Assembly: GCA_051011595.1 (NCBI GenBank)
Contig: JBPCTQ010000301.1
Span: 1 to 32,542 of the forward strand
Length of the DNA: 32,542 nucleotides
Source of the DNA: JAOUEE01 sp051011595
GTDB taxonomy: Bacteria > Actinomycetota > Acidimicrobiia > Acidimicrobiales > SHLQ01
Reading direction: 5' to 3'
Below, one piece after another: positions 1-8,511 of this stretch. The translations under genes and the position numbers were made by a program. Each line of letters begins with the position of its first letter. The stretch's first letter is position 1. Under the pieces are notes generated by a model that worked only from the letters and a program-made list of their open reading frames with translations, did not search any database and was not told where the DNA came from.

Positions 1-1
1 C

Positions 2-3000
2 GCAAACGACAGCTTCGTGTACACCACCACTGACGGCGACGCTTCCAGCGCCGCCGCCACGGTGAGCGTTTCCATCGACGGCGTGAACGACGACCCGGAC
101 GCGGTCGACGACCCCGACGAGGAGACCGATGAGGACACCGCGATCTCCATCGATGTGCTCGACAACGACTCCGATGGCGACGACGGCGACACCCTGAGCG
201 TGCAGTCCGTCGACCTCACCGGTACCGCCGGTACCGCCTCCGTCAACCTGGACGGAACCGTGCAGTACGACCCCACCGGGGCGTTCGACGGCCTCCAGGT
301 GGGTGACGACGACACCGACTCGTTCACCTACACCGCCTCTGACGGCAACGGCGGCAGCGACACCGCCACCGTGACCGTGATGATCTACGGGGTGAACGAC
401 GCCCCGATCGTCGTCGACGACGAGCCGACGGTGACCGTGGGCAACACGGTGACCATGTCGGTGCTCGACGACGACATCGATCCCGAAGGAGGCGTCCTCA
501 CCCTGGGTCCGGTCGACTTCACCGGTACCGCCGGATTGATTTCGGTCAACAGCGGGGCCGAGACCATCACCTACGACCCGGCTTCGGCCTTCACCGGACT
601 GGCTCTGGGCGAGACCGCCACCGACACGTTCGACTACACCGCCATCGATGACCAGGGAGCCGAAACCGTCGGCACCGTCACGGTCACCGTCACCGGCGTG
701 AACGACGCCCCGGTGGCGCAGGATCAGTCGGCCACCACCGACGCCAACACCCCGGCGCCGATCACCCTCGACGCCGACGACATCGACAGCGACGACGATC
801 CCAGCTCGCTCACCTACAACTGGGCCCAGCCCGGTGAGGGTGCGGTCAGCGACGACGGAGCACCCGCCGTGCAGTTCGATCCGGCCGGCGACTTCGCCGA
901 CCTGGAAGACGGTGACAGCCGCGACACCACCTTCACCTGGACTGCCACCGACTCGCACGGAGCGGTGTCGAACACCGGCACCGTGACCGTCACGGTCGAG
1001 GGCACCAACGATGCCCCTGCCGGGCAGGACACCACGGCGAACACCGACGAGGACAGCGCCGTGGGTATCCCACTGACGGCCATCGATCCCGACGACGCCG
1101 GACCCTTCACCTGGGCCGTCACCTCGGCCCCCGCCGAGGGTGACGCCACCACCGGTGGGTTCGCCGATGTCGACTTCGACACCGACGGCGACTTCGACGA
1201 CCTGGCCGACGGCGACAGCCGCGACGTCACCTTCGAGGTGACCCCGACCGACGACGGCGGCGCCACCGGTACCCCCGGAACCGTCACCGTCACGGTCGAC
1301 GGCCTCAACGACGCCCCGACGGCCGACGACAACAGTGACACCGTCGACGAGGACTCGACGGTCACCGTGGCCATCCAGGGCGACGACGTCGACAGCGACG
1401 ACGACGCCACCTCGCTCACCTATGAGGTGCTGACCGGGCCCGACGACGGCGACGTCACCAACAACAACGACGGCACGGCCACGTTCGACACCGACGGCGA
1501 CTTCGACGACCTGGGCGACGGTGAGTCGGTGGACGTCACCTTCACGTTCGACGCCACCGACGCTCACGGCGCCGAGTCGGACCCCGCCACCGTGACCATC
1601 ACGGTCACCGGTGTCAACGACGACCCCGAAGCCGACGACGACGAGGACGACACCGACGAGGACACCGCCATCGCCATCGCCGTGCTCGACAACGACGGCG
1701 ACCCCGACAACGGCGACAGCGTCGACATCGACTCGGTCGATCCGACGAGCGCCCTGGGTGTCTCGCTGTCGATCAACCTCGACGGCACGGTGCAGTACGA
1801 CCCCAGCGGCGTTCTGGACGGGCTCACCGACGGTGAAATCGTCGACGACACCTTCCAGTACACGATCGTGGACGATCTCGGTGCCACGAGCACCGCAACG
1901 GTGACCGTCGAGGTCACGGGTATCAACGACGACCCGAGTGCCACCGACGACACCGCGGCCACCGACGAGGACACCGACATCACGATCGAGGTCATCGACG
2001 ATGACACCGATCCTGACTCGGCACCCCTCTGGGTCGGCAACGTCGACCCCACGAGCGACCTGGGTGTACCCGTGTACGTCGATCTGCCCGAAGGTGCGGC
2101 TCCGCCCGCCATCGGCGGACCGACCGCAGTGATGTACGACCCGGCTGGTGAGCTCGACTACCTCGCCGAAGGCGCCGTAGTGGCTGACTCCTTCGACTAC
2201 GAGGTGACCGACGGCGTGGGCGGATCCGACACCGGAACCGTCGATGTCACCGTCACCGGTGTCAACGACGCCCCCGTCGCCAACGACGACGATGGCTTCG
2301 GCTTCGAGGCCGGCTCTGATCCCGTAGTGACTCCGTCGGTCCTCGACAACGACGACGATGTCGATGACGGCGACACCTTCACGGTGACCGGCATCGACAC
2401 CACTGGCACGACCGGAACGGTGGCCAACAATGGCGACGGGACGTTCACCTACACCCCCGCCGCTCCGTTCACCACCGGGACCGAGGACACCTTCGACTAC
2501 ACGATCACCGACAGCAATGGCGCCACCGCCACCGCCACGGTGACCATCGTGGAGATCGACGCCGATCAGGACGGGGTGGCCGCCACCCTCGACTGCAACG
2601 ACGGCGACGACTCCATCTACCCCGGTGCCACCGAGACTGCCGACGACGGCATCGACCAGGACTGTGACGGCACCGACCTCACCACCTGGTACCTCGACGG
2701 CGACAGCGACCTCTACGGCGACCCCGCCTCATCCACCGAGCACGAGGGCCAGCCCGCCGGCTACGTCGCCGACAACACCGACTGCAACGACACCGACGCA
2801 GGCATCAACCCCGGCGCCACCGAGATCGCCGACGACGGCATCGACCAGGATTGCGACGGCAGCGACCTCGTGACTCCCACCGGTATGACCGTGTGCTTCT
2901 CGTGGGACGGCAGCCAGGAGGTCTCGTCCATCTTCGATCCGGTCACCGGCAGCATCACTCCGTGGGGCACGGTTGGCGACCTGCAGACGTGGGGCAGCCA

Positions 3001-3697
3001 GACGGCGTTCGATGCCACCAACGACCTGATCTACGTGTTCGGCAACAACCCGGCGCCGCAGGTGTACCACCTCGATGCCACCACCGGTGTGTTGGTCACC
3101 CAGGTCGCGCTGGCGGCGCTGCCCCAGGGTGTGCAGATCGACAACTCGGGCCAGATCATGGCCTTCCGCTGGAACGGTACGGCCGAGGAGTACTACAAGG
3201 TCGATCCGGCCACGGGTGTCGAGACCCTGGTGGGCACCGTGGGTGACCTCGCCTTCTGGCAGGGACAAACCGCCTACGACGCGGCTCTCGACCGGATCTA
3301 CGTGTTCGGCAACAACGGCAGCGCCGACCGGGTGTACACCCTCGACGCCACCACCGGTGCGTTGCTCAACGCGGTGGATCTGGCCGCCTTCGCCGGAATC
3401 GGTCTCCAGATCGATGGCAGCGGGCAACTGCTGGCCGCATCTTGGGACGGCAGCCAGGAAGTGCTCAACCTGATCGACCCCGCCACCGGTTCGGTGACGG
3501 TGATCGGCACGGTTGGCACCCTGGCCTCCTGGAGCGGGCAGACCATGCTCTCGCCGGACGGCACCATCTTCTATGCCGTGGGCAACGCCTCCGGCGGTGG
3601 GGTCCACGTGTGGGGGGTCAACACCACCACCGGCGCTCTGGAGAGCACAACGCCGCTACCGGCCACCCCCGGCACCGGTTGTGTGACCACCAGCTGA
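2..3697 (+). CDS. Giant repeat surface protein, 5' truncated (cadherin-like repeats, MopE motifs, propeller-like C-terminus)
   Basis: The reading frame is open from the first bases of the window, so the N-terminus and any signal peptide lie upstream; at least 1231 residues are present. Up to about nt 2557 it consists of roughly 100-residue Ig/cadherin-like repeats, each ending in a strand such as TVTVTVTGVNDAP and opening with D-E-D-T and VLDND motifs. These are typical of VCBS/Big-type adhesins that bind calcium. Nt 2558-2875 encode two MopE-type repeats (DCND...PGATE...DDGIDQDCDG), a putative metal-binding motif. From nt 2885 to the stop are three repeats of about 90 residues sharing WDGSQEV, DPATG, IYVFGNN and LDATTG, which look like propeller blades. 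No LPXTG or C-terminal membrane segment is seen, so cell attachment is unclear. The protein is strongly acidic. An extracellular adhesin or matrix protein is inferred from architecture only. Confidence 0.9.
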   Translation, partial: ANDSFVYTTTDGDASSAAATVSVSIDGVNDDPDAVDDPDEETDEDTAISIDVLDNDSDGDDGDTLSVQSVDLTGTAGTASVNLDGTVQYDPTGAFDGLQVGDDDTDSFTYTASDGNGGSDTATVTVMIYGVNDAPIVVDDEPTVTVGNTVTMSVLDDDIDPEGGVLTLGPVDFTGTAGLISVNSGAETITYDPASAFTGLALGETATDTFDYTAIDDQGAETVGTVTVTVTGVNDAPVAQDQSATTDANTPAPITLDADDIDSDDDPSSLTYNWAQPGEGAVSDDGAPAVQFDPAGDFADLEDGDSRDTTFTWTATDSHGAVSNTGTVTVTVEGTNDAPAGQDTTANTDEDSAVGIPLTAIDPDDAGPFTWAVTSAPAEGDATTGGFADVDFDTDGDFDDLADGDSRDVTFEVTPTDDGGATGTPGTVTVTVDGLNDAPTADDNSDTVDEDSTVTVAIQGDDVDSDDDATSLTYEVLTGPDDGDVTNNNDGTATFDTDGDFDDLGDGESVDVTFTFDATDAHGAESDPATVTITVTGVNDDPEADDDEDDTDEDTAIAIAVLDNDGDPDNGDSVDIDSVDPTSALGVSLSINLDGTVQYDPSGVLDGLTDGEIVDDTFQYTIVDDLGATSTATVTVEVTGINDDPSATDDTAATDEDTDITIEVIDDDTDPDSAPLWVGNVDPTSDLGVPVYVDLPEGAAPPAIGGPTAVMYDPAGELDYLAEGAVVADSFDYEVTDGVGGSDTGTVDVTVTGVNDAPVANDDDGFGFEAGSDPVVTPSVLDNDDDVDDGDTFTVTGIDTTGTTGTVANNGDGTFTYTPAAPFTTGTEDTFDYTITDSNGATATATVTIVEIDADQDGVAATLDCNDGDDSIYPGATETADDGIDQDCDGTDLTTWYLDGDSDLYGDPASSTEHEGQPAGYVADNTDCNDTDAGINPGATEIADDGIDQDCDGSDLVTPTGMTVCFSWDGSQEVSSIFDPVTGSITPWGTVGDLQTWGSQTAFDATNDLIYVFGNNPAPQVYHLDATTGVLVTQVALAALPQGVQIDNSGQIMAFRWNGTAEEYYKVDPATGVETLVGTVGDLAFWQGQTAYDAALDRIYVFGNNGSADRVYTLDATTGALLNAVDLAAFAGIGLQIDGSGQLLAASWDGSQEVLNLIDPATGSVTVIGTVGTLASWSGQTMLSPDGTIFYAVGNASGGGVHVWGVNTTTGALESTTPLPATPGTGCVTTS
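80..2557 (+). repeat. In-frame tandem repeats of about 300 bp in the adhesin gene
   Basis: The G-[VTLI]-N-D-[AD]-P junction recurs at about nt 80, 390, 695, 1001, 1300, 1610, 1919 and 2258, giving periods of roughly 300-340 bp. The copies are diverged in DNA but keep the same protein pattern, so the array is old rather than a recent expansion. Confidence 0.8.
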
Positions 3698-3717
3698 GCT
3701 GACCAACTCGTGTGAAC

Positions 3718-3749
3718 GGGCCCGGGGGTGACTCACCTCCGGGCCCTTT
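3718..3749 (+). terminator. Hairpin terminator after the adhesin gene
   Basis: The arms 3718-3731 and 3733-3746 are complementary apart from one G-U pair. In practice they form a 13-bp GC-rich stem with a 3-nt loop, starting 20 nt after the stop codon and followed by TTT. The site sits in the convergent gap before the minus-strand SDR gene. The short T tract makes it a fair intrinsic terminator for the plus strand only. Confidence 0.7.
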
Positions 3750-3786
3750 CGCGTTCCTCACGTCGGCAGCAGCCAGCGGTTGGCCG

Positions 3787-4497
3787 CTACCAGGGGTGCT
3801 CGGACCCGTCGGGTCGGATGAACCGACCGGTGTCGGCCATCGACACCCGCTCACATCTGTCGACCAGAACGGCGGCCGCTTCGTCGATGGCCAACTCGCC
3901 TCGTTCGCCACCCATGTCTGTGCGCACCCAGCCCGGGTGCAGCGCCACCACTGCGATGTCGTGCTTGCGCAGGCGGTCGGCCATCATCACCGACACCATG
4001 TTGAGGGCGGCTTTCGACACGTTGTAGGCCACGTCGCCGCCCCGGGTGTCGCCCACCACCATCGACCCGAGCTGCGACGACACGTTCACCACCACCGCGT
4101 GGTCGGGGCGCGACAGCGCCGGCGCCAGGTGGCGGGTGAGCAGCATCGGGCCCACCGCGTTCACCCGGGTCACGTCGAGGACCGCCTCGGGGTCGATCAC
4201 CATGGGGCCTCGTTTGTCGAAGTCGGACCCGGCCGAACGAGCGTCGATGCCGGCGTTGTTGATGAGCAGGTCGATGGCGCCGAAATGCTGGTCGGCAGCC
4301 CGGGCGAAGGCCTCGACTGAGTCCGGATCGGCCATCTCCACCGCCTCGATCACCTCGGGGCCCAGCGCCTGGAGCTCACTCGCCTGGTCGGGGCGACGAC
4401 AGCCGGCCACCACCCGATGGCCGTTGGCCATCAGGCCTGCGGTGAGGGCCAGACCGATCCCCCGATTGGCTCCAGTGATGACCACACGTTTCGGCAC
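3787..4497 (-). CDS. Short-chain dehydrogenase/reductase (SDR)
   Basis: This is a classical-length SDR of 236 residues with a Rossmann fold. Near the N-terminus it has the TGANRGIG nucleotide-binding motif (residues 8-15 from the chosen start), then NNAG (80-83), a conserved serine pair (140-141) and the catalytic YNVSK (158-162). A basic stretch after beta-2 (CRRPDQ) would suit NADP(H). The GTG at 4497 is preferred because a TAGCGT box lies exactly 7 nt upstream, which suggests a leaderless transcript; a GTG at 4506 would add three residues. The substrate cannot be read from the sequence. It is convergent with the adhesin gene and has no obvious operon partner. Confidence 0.9.
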   Translation of the reverse strand: MPKRVVITGANRGIGLALTAGLMANGHRVVAGCRRPDQASELQALGPEVIEAVEMADPDSVEAFARAADQHFGAIDLLINNAGIDARSAGSDFDKRGPMVIDPEAVLDVTRVNAVGPMLLTRHLAPALSRPDHAVVVNVSSQLGSMVVGDTRGGDVAYNVSKAALNMVSVMMADRLRKHDIAVVALHPGWVRTDMGGERGELAIDEAAAVLVDRCERVSMADTGRFIRPDGSEHPW

Positions 4498-4504
4498 CGG
4501 CCGC

Positions 4505-4510
4505 ACGCTA
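4505..4510 (-). promoter_or_regulatory. -10 box (TAGCGT) for a leaderless SDR transcript
   Basis: TAGCGT fits the actinobacterial TANNNT consensus and is separated by 7 nt from the GTG at 4497. No Shine-Dalgarno sequence precedes either possible start. Confidence 0.4.
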
Positions 4511-4565
4511 GGGCGATCTGGCGTCAGAAAGCGGCGAATATGACCGCGAACCCACGCAATTTCGG

Positions 4566-5447
4566 TCAGGAGCGGGTGGCGGCCAGTCGTTCGATGCGGG
4601 CCAGCTGATCGCTGGCATCCACCGTTGCCAGCACGGCGGCGACGTCGTCGGCCGGGCCCGACCAGCGCAGCTCATCGAGGTCGTCGAACGTGGGCGCATC
4701 GAGCTCGAGCGTGGCGATACGGCGGAACAGCAGTGCATCCTCCATGTTGTCCTGCAGCGTCCGGGCCAACTTGGCGGCCCCTCGCACGCTCACGTCCCAG
4801 TCCTCCGAGGACGCCGGAACCTCTTCGATGTGGAGGTAGCGAGCCAGCACCGTCGATGTCGACTTGGCCCCCCACCCGGGCAGACCAGGGAACCCGTCAG
4901 CCGAGTCGCCGACCAGACCGAGGTAGTCGGGGATCGACTCGGGCGGTACACCGAACTTCTCGATCACGCCGGCTCGGTCGTAGGGCTGACCCTTGCGTCG
5001 ATCGAACTGGATGATCCGTCCGTCGTCACGGACACACTGGGCCAGGTCCTTGTCGGGAGTGCAGATGACGACCTGCTCGACATCGGATATCTCCGCCGCT
5101 TTCACCGCGGCAGCCCCCATGGCGTCGTCGGCCTCGAACTCGACCATCGGCCACACCGCGAACCCAGCGGCCGTGAGCACCTCTTCGACGATGGGGAACT
5201 GGCTCTTGATCTCGGGTTCGATACCCGAGCCGTCCTTGTAGCCGGCGTACATCTCGTTGCGGAACGATTCGATGATGTGGTCGGTGGCCACCCCCACGTG
5301 GGTGGCGCCGTCCTCGAGCAACATGAGCAGCGAACCCAACACTCCCCGAGTGGCTCCGACCTCTTGGCCGCCGGCCGTGAGATGGGATGGGAGGGCGAAG
5401 TGATAGCGGAACAGCTCGTAGGTGCCGTCGACCAGATGGACCAACAT
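4566..5447 (-). CDS. Stand-alone 5'-3' exonuclease (PolA N-terminal/FEN-like domain)
   Basis: The 293 residues match the 5' nuclease domain found at the N-terminus of DNA polymerase I, here without any polymerase domain. Acidic metal-binding residues are visible at D7, in EADDAMG (105-111) and in TPDKD (130-134). The helix-3-turn-helix signature GDSADGFPGLPGWGAKS lies at 180-196, where the usual form is GDSSDNIPGVPGIGPKT. The family removes RNA primers and 5' flaps. Free-standing copies are common in actinobacteria. The gene starts 13 nt after the stop of the VOC epimerase gene, so the two are probably cotranscribed, although no functional link is evident. Confidence 0.88.
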   Translation of the reverse strand: MLVHLVDGTYELFRYHFALPSHLTAGGQEVGATRGVLGSLLMLLEDGATHVGVATDHIIESFRNEMYAGYKDGSGIEPEIKSQFPIVEEVLTAAGFAVWPMVEFEADDAMGAAAVKAAEISDVEQVVICTPDKDLAQCVRDDGRIIQFDRRKGQPYDRAGVIEKFGVPPESIPDYLGLVGDSADGFPGLPGWGAKSTSTVLARYLHIEEVPASSEDWDVSVRGAAKLARTLQDNMEDALLFRRIATLELDAPTFDDLDELRWSGPADDVAAVLATVDASDQLARIERLAATRS

Positions 5448-5460
5448 CAGGCCCGGGCGC

Positions 5461-5862
5461 TCACTCTTGCACCAGCTTGATCAGCGTGCCGAACGATCCT
5501 TTGGGGTGCACGAAGGCCACGGTCGTGCCGCGGGACCCAGGGCGGGGCTGCTCGTCGATGGCCCGACCACCAGCGCGGACCACCGCAGCCAGCGCGGCGG
5601 CACAATCGTCGACGCGGTAACCCACGTGATGCAGTCCCTCGCCTCGCTTCTCGAGGAAGATGGCAATGGGCGAATCAGCTCGAGTGGCCGCGGTGAGCTG
5701 AATGTACGAATCGGCCACCTTCACCAACGCTTCCTCGACGCCGTCGGAGTCGACCACCTCGCGGTGGTGGACCTCGGCCCCGAAAGCACTCTGGTAGTAC
5801 GCGATGGCGGATTCGAGGTCGTTGACCGCGATGGCCACGTGGTCGATTTCGGTCAACAGCAT
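5461..5862 (-). CDS. mce: Methylmalonyl-CoA epimerase-like VOC protein
   Basis: A 133-residue glyoxalase/VOC-fold protein. It has HVAIAV with the first metal ligand H8, then YYQSAFG, YIQL with the glutamine ligand, GLHHVGY with the second histidine, and FVHPKGSFGTLIKLVQE at the C-terminus. The family interconverts (R)- and (S)-methylmalonyl-CoA in propionate metabolism. The start at 5862 is chosen because AAGGGGAG lies 4 nt upstream; the ATG at 5877 has no such site and would add five residues. Most homologues have glutamate as fourth ligand in the last strand (VL-x-E-L), whereas here lysine occupies that place (LIKLVQE). The protein may therefore use another ligand or act on a related substrate. 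The overall family call is firm. Confidence 0.8.
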   Translation of the reverse strand: MLLTEIDHVAIAVNDLESAIAYYQSAFGAEVHHREVVDSDGVEEALVKVADSYIQLTAATRADSPIAIFLEKRGEGLHHVGYRVDDCAAALAAVVRAGGRAIDEQPRPGSRGTTVAFVHPKGSFGTLIKLVQE

Positions 5863-6014
5863 CAGGCTCCCCTTCATTCGCGCCGAAGGCTACTGCCAGT
5901 GGCGCCCGCCAGGCCGATCGAGCAGACCACCCGCGTTGGGCCGATGGGTGGCCGATATGTGAAAGTAGAGAACATGTACCGGTGGGCGCCGAAAGAGGGT
6001 CGAAGGGTGCGACC

Positions 6015-7631
6015 GTGACCGAACGGCCCGACCACATCGAAGCCCGCGAGTTCACTGTCTCCTGGCGCGGGTACGACCGCGACGAGGTTCGGGGTTTCCT
6101 CCGCGAGGTCGCGGTTGCGGTTCGCGGGGCGCTTCCCAGTGAGGTCACCGACGACGAAACCGACGGGGGCGAACCCAAGCTGCACGATCCCTCGCCGGTC
6201 GAGTGGCCCGACTCGCCCACCCGGGGGCAACAGGCCGACGCCGCCGGCCCGGTACCCGAGACCATCGAGGTGCGCGAGTTCTCTCTGTCGTGGCGGGGGT
6301 ACGACCGTGACGAGGTGAGGACCTTCCTGCGCGAAGTGGCCGACACCGTTCGGGGGCCGGTCGCCGACGACACGGTTGAGGACGATGCCCAAGCCGACGC
6401 CCCGGCCGTCGAGGTCGAGGCCGCGGCCGCGGAACCGCCAACCCCGATCCCAGCCGCCGACGACCATCCGGCCGACCCAGTTCGGGCCGTCGACGACGAG
6501 AGCCGACCCGAGGACGACGACGACTACAACGCTGCCCTCGCCATCGTGTTCGGCGACGAGGGCACGGCCGCCGAAGCCGACGACACCGAACCGATCGTCC
6601 CCGACCACGACGAGCCAGCCGAGGCAGCGGCCCCAGATGTCGACGCGCCCGTCGATGAGCTGGACGTCGACACCGAGGCCGCCGAGCCGGCAACCGATGC
6701 TGATGTCGAGGTGGCGGTCGCGGAGCGAGCCGCGGCGGCGGCCATGGCAGTCCGAGCCGATGCTCGGCGGGCTTCGAAGACCATGCGCAACCGGGCCGAC
6801 GCCTACCTCGACGAGGGTGAGCGCCGCGCCGCAGAGAACCGGCGGCAGGCCGATGACTACGCCACCGAGGCCCGGCGGGAAGCCGATCTGGACGCCTTGG
6901 CTGTCCGTACCCGTCTTACCCAGGCCTCCAACGCCCGTATGCAGGCCCGAGCCAGGCGGCGCTCCACCGAGCAGGCGGTCGAACCCGAAGAAGCAACGCC
7001 GGCCGCCGCGCCGGTGCCTCCCGCCGATCTCCGCACACGCCAGCGGGCCGATCTCAACCGTCTGGGCCGCGATCTGGCCCAGGCTCACACCACCATCGCC
7101 CGGCTCGAAGCCGAACTGTCGGAGGCGAAGACATCATCAACTGCGCCGGCTTCGGCGCCCCCGACCCGCACCGACGCACCCCCACCCACCCCTCGGACCG
7201 ACACCGAAAGCGCCGACATCGAGCGCCGCCGCGCCCTCATCGAACGGGAAGAACAGCGGCTGGCCACCGTCCGGGCCGAGCTCGAATCGCTGCAGGCGAA
7301 CGTGATCGACCAGCGGGCCGAGGTCGAACGTCTGCGTTTGGAAGCGCAGCGCCACCTCGACGAGGCAGCCGACGAGCGGCGCCAGACAGGTCGTTCCGAA
7401 GCCACCCCGAGCGAGGGGCCGACCCCCGATCCGGAGGCGCCGGCCGACCCGCAACCGGCGCGCCGACCCGGTGAACCGGGTTCGCCATCACGACCCATCT
7501 CGCGAACCGCGCCGCCCGGCCTGGGGCTCTACCCCGCACCCACCGACGACGAACCACCCACCACCGAGGATGCGTTGGCCGACATGGTCCGCGAGGCCCT
7601 CGACACCGGGCTTCCCGCCGACGAGCAGTGA
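6015..7631 (+). CDS. DivIVA-domain coiled-coil protein with duplicated N-terminal motif
   Basis: From the GTG at 6015 the product has 538 residues. Residues 11-38 and 87-114 are near copies of the DivIVA N-terminal motif (REF-[TS]-[VL]-SWRGYDRDEVR-x-FLREVA), which in known DivIVA/Wag31 proteins forms the membrane-curvature-binding head. A long acidic, Pro/Ala-rich linker follows, then helical regions rich in Ala, Arg and Glu (about 235-325 and 405-465) likely to form coiled coils, and a disordered proline-rich tail. A role at the cell pole, septum or envelope is inferred. A GTG at 5982 in the same frame would add 11 residues, but GAAGGG upstream of 6015 favours the shorter form. Typical actinobacterial DivIVA is about 270-400 residues with one head motif. 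Confidence 0.8.
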   Translation: MTERPDHIEAREFTVSWRGYDRDEVRGFLREVAVAVRGALPSEVTDDETDGGEPKLHDPSPVEWPDSPTRGQQADAAGPVPETIEVREFSLSWRGYDRDEVRTFLREVADTVRGPVADDTVEDDAQADAPAVEVEAAAAEPPTPIPAADDHPADPVRAVDDESRPEDDDDYNAALAIVFGDEGTAAEADDTEPIVPDHDEPAEAAAPDVDAPVDELDVDTEAAEPATDADVEVAVAERAAAAAMAVRADARRASKTMRNRADAYLDEGERRAAENRRQADDYATEARREADLDALAVRTRLTQASNARMQARARRRSTEQAVEPEEATPAAAPVPPADLRTRQRADLNRLGRDLAQAHTTIARLEAELSEAKTSSTAPASAPPTRTDAPPPTPRTDTESADIERRRALIEREEQRLATVRAELESLQANVIDQRAEVERLRLEAQRHLDEAADERRQTGRSEATPSEGPTPDPEAPADPQPARRPGEPGSPSRPISRTAPPGLGLYPAPTDDEPPTTEDALADMVREALDTGLPADEQ

Positions 7632-7953
7632 CGGCCCCCGGTGCCGGGGCAAACCGCGCGCGTGACCGACACCGAGATGCCGTCAGGTACCTCCATTCAT
7701 GTCATCTCGTCGCCGGTCGCTTGACTTCAGTTCGTCATTTTTGTAATGTAATCGCAATGTTCATTGGGCCTCTCCCCCCCGAGGGGTCCCATGTTCGAGG
7801 TGTCGTCTCGTACCGGTCGGAACCACCCGCCCGCGCCCGGTCGGTCGAGGCGGCACCTCGAGTGATTTTGCACCGGTGCCGGGTGGCGGCGACCTCGACG
7901 GCTACACAAGATCCCCGACGGGGTCGCCCGGCTCGAGTGCATCGAGCAGTCCG
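7632..7953. other. Convergent intergenic region with an orphan promoter
   Basis: These 322 bp separate the stop of the DivIVA-like gene from the stop of a minus-strand membrane-protein gene. The middle (about 7715-7765) is clearly AT-richer than its surroundings and carries a strong plus-strand promoter. A GC-rich inverted repeat without a T tract lies just after the DivIVA stop, and GCACCGGTGC (7870-7879) is a perfect palindrome. No convincing protein gene is seen. Confidence 0.6.
7721..7749 (+). promoter_or_regulatory. Near-consensus sigma-70 promoter reading into the convergent gene
   Basis: TTGACT (7721-7726) and TAATGT (7744-7749) are 17 nt apart, the best -35/-10 pair noticed in the window. 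The likely start site is about 7756, next to an ATG at 7757. The transcript would run towards the 3' end of the opposing membrane-protein gene. Confidence 0.6.
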
Positions 7954-8511
7954 TCAACCGGATCGACAGTTGGCGGGCTCGTCCGAGCCCGCCACACGGA
8001 AGTCGTCGCAGGTCAGGAAGGCGTCATTGTTGGCGCCCACCGCGAGACCGGCCAGTGCCACCGCGACGATCACCCCCACGAAAAACACCAGCCGGCGGGT
8101 GTTGGGCACGTCGATGAAGTCCGGCACGAACATGTCGATCAACAGCTTCAGCACCATGGGGATGGACACAACGGCCACCGCCAAACCCACCAGCCCGAAG
8201 ACGCCGTGGGACGCGGCGGCCGCCGTCGAGTCGAACAGGACCACCGACAGTAGAAGCCAGATGACCGGACCGGCGAGCGCCACCTGCACCAGCCAGCGCC
8301 GTCGCCCTTCGTACGGAGATGCGACGGAGGCAACCAGCAGGGCAACGGTCGCCGCCACCACGAAGCTGAACACATCGGAGTAGAACACCTCTCCGTAAGC
8401 CCCGAGGTTGAAGGCGATCGGCCATGTGACGAGGGCCATCGTCACCGTGGCCACCGCCGCGGCCCCGTACCGACCCGTGGCGGGAACCGAACCGTTCGGC
8501 GATTCGACCAT
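7954..8511 (-). CDS. Five-TM membrane protein of unknown function, coupled to MscS
   Basis: The 185 residues contain about five hydrophobic segments, the first spanning roughly residues 15-36 and the last ending near residue 165, separated by short charged loops such as PYEGRRRW. I do not recognise the family. The start ATG shares one base with the stop of the upstream MscS gene (TGATG), so the two are very probably translationally coupled and may work together in membrane tension or osmotic control. The C-terminal tail contains two cysteines (TCDDF, NCRSG) predicted to lie outside the last helix. Confidence 0.75.
   Translation of the reverse strand: MVESPNGSVPATGRYGAAAVATVTMALVTWPIAFNLGAYGEVFYSDVFSFVVAATVALLVASVASPYEGRRRWLVQVALAGPVIWLLLSVVLFDSTAAAASHGVFGLVGLAVAVVSIPMVLKLLIDMFVPDFIDVPNTRRLVFFVGVIVAVALAGLAVGANNDAFLTCDDFRVAGSDEPANCRSG

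Noticed and set aside
2719..3607. Long minus-strand ORF opposite the C-terminal part of the adhesin
   Set aside because: No start context or domain is seen. The plus strand encodes regular repeats continuing the adhesin frame.
7628..8383. 251-codon plus-strand ORF across the intergenic region and the membrane-protein gene
   Set aside because: Its product is Arg/Ser/Thr-rich without any domain. The opposite strand has a clear five-helix protein coupled to MscS, so most of this frame is a shadow.
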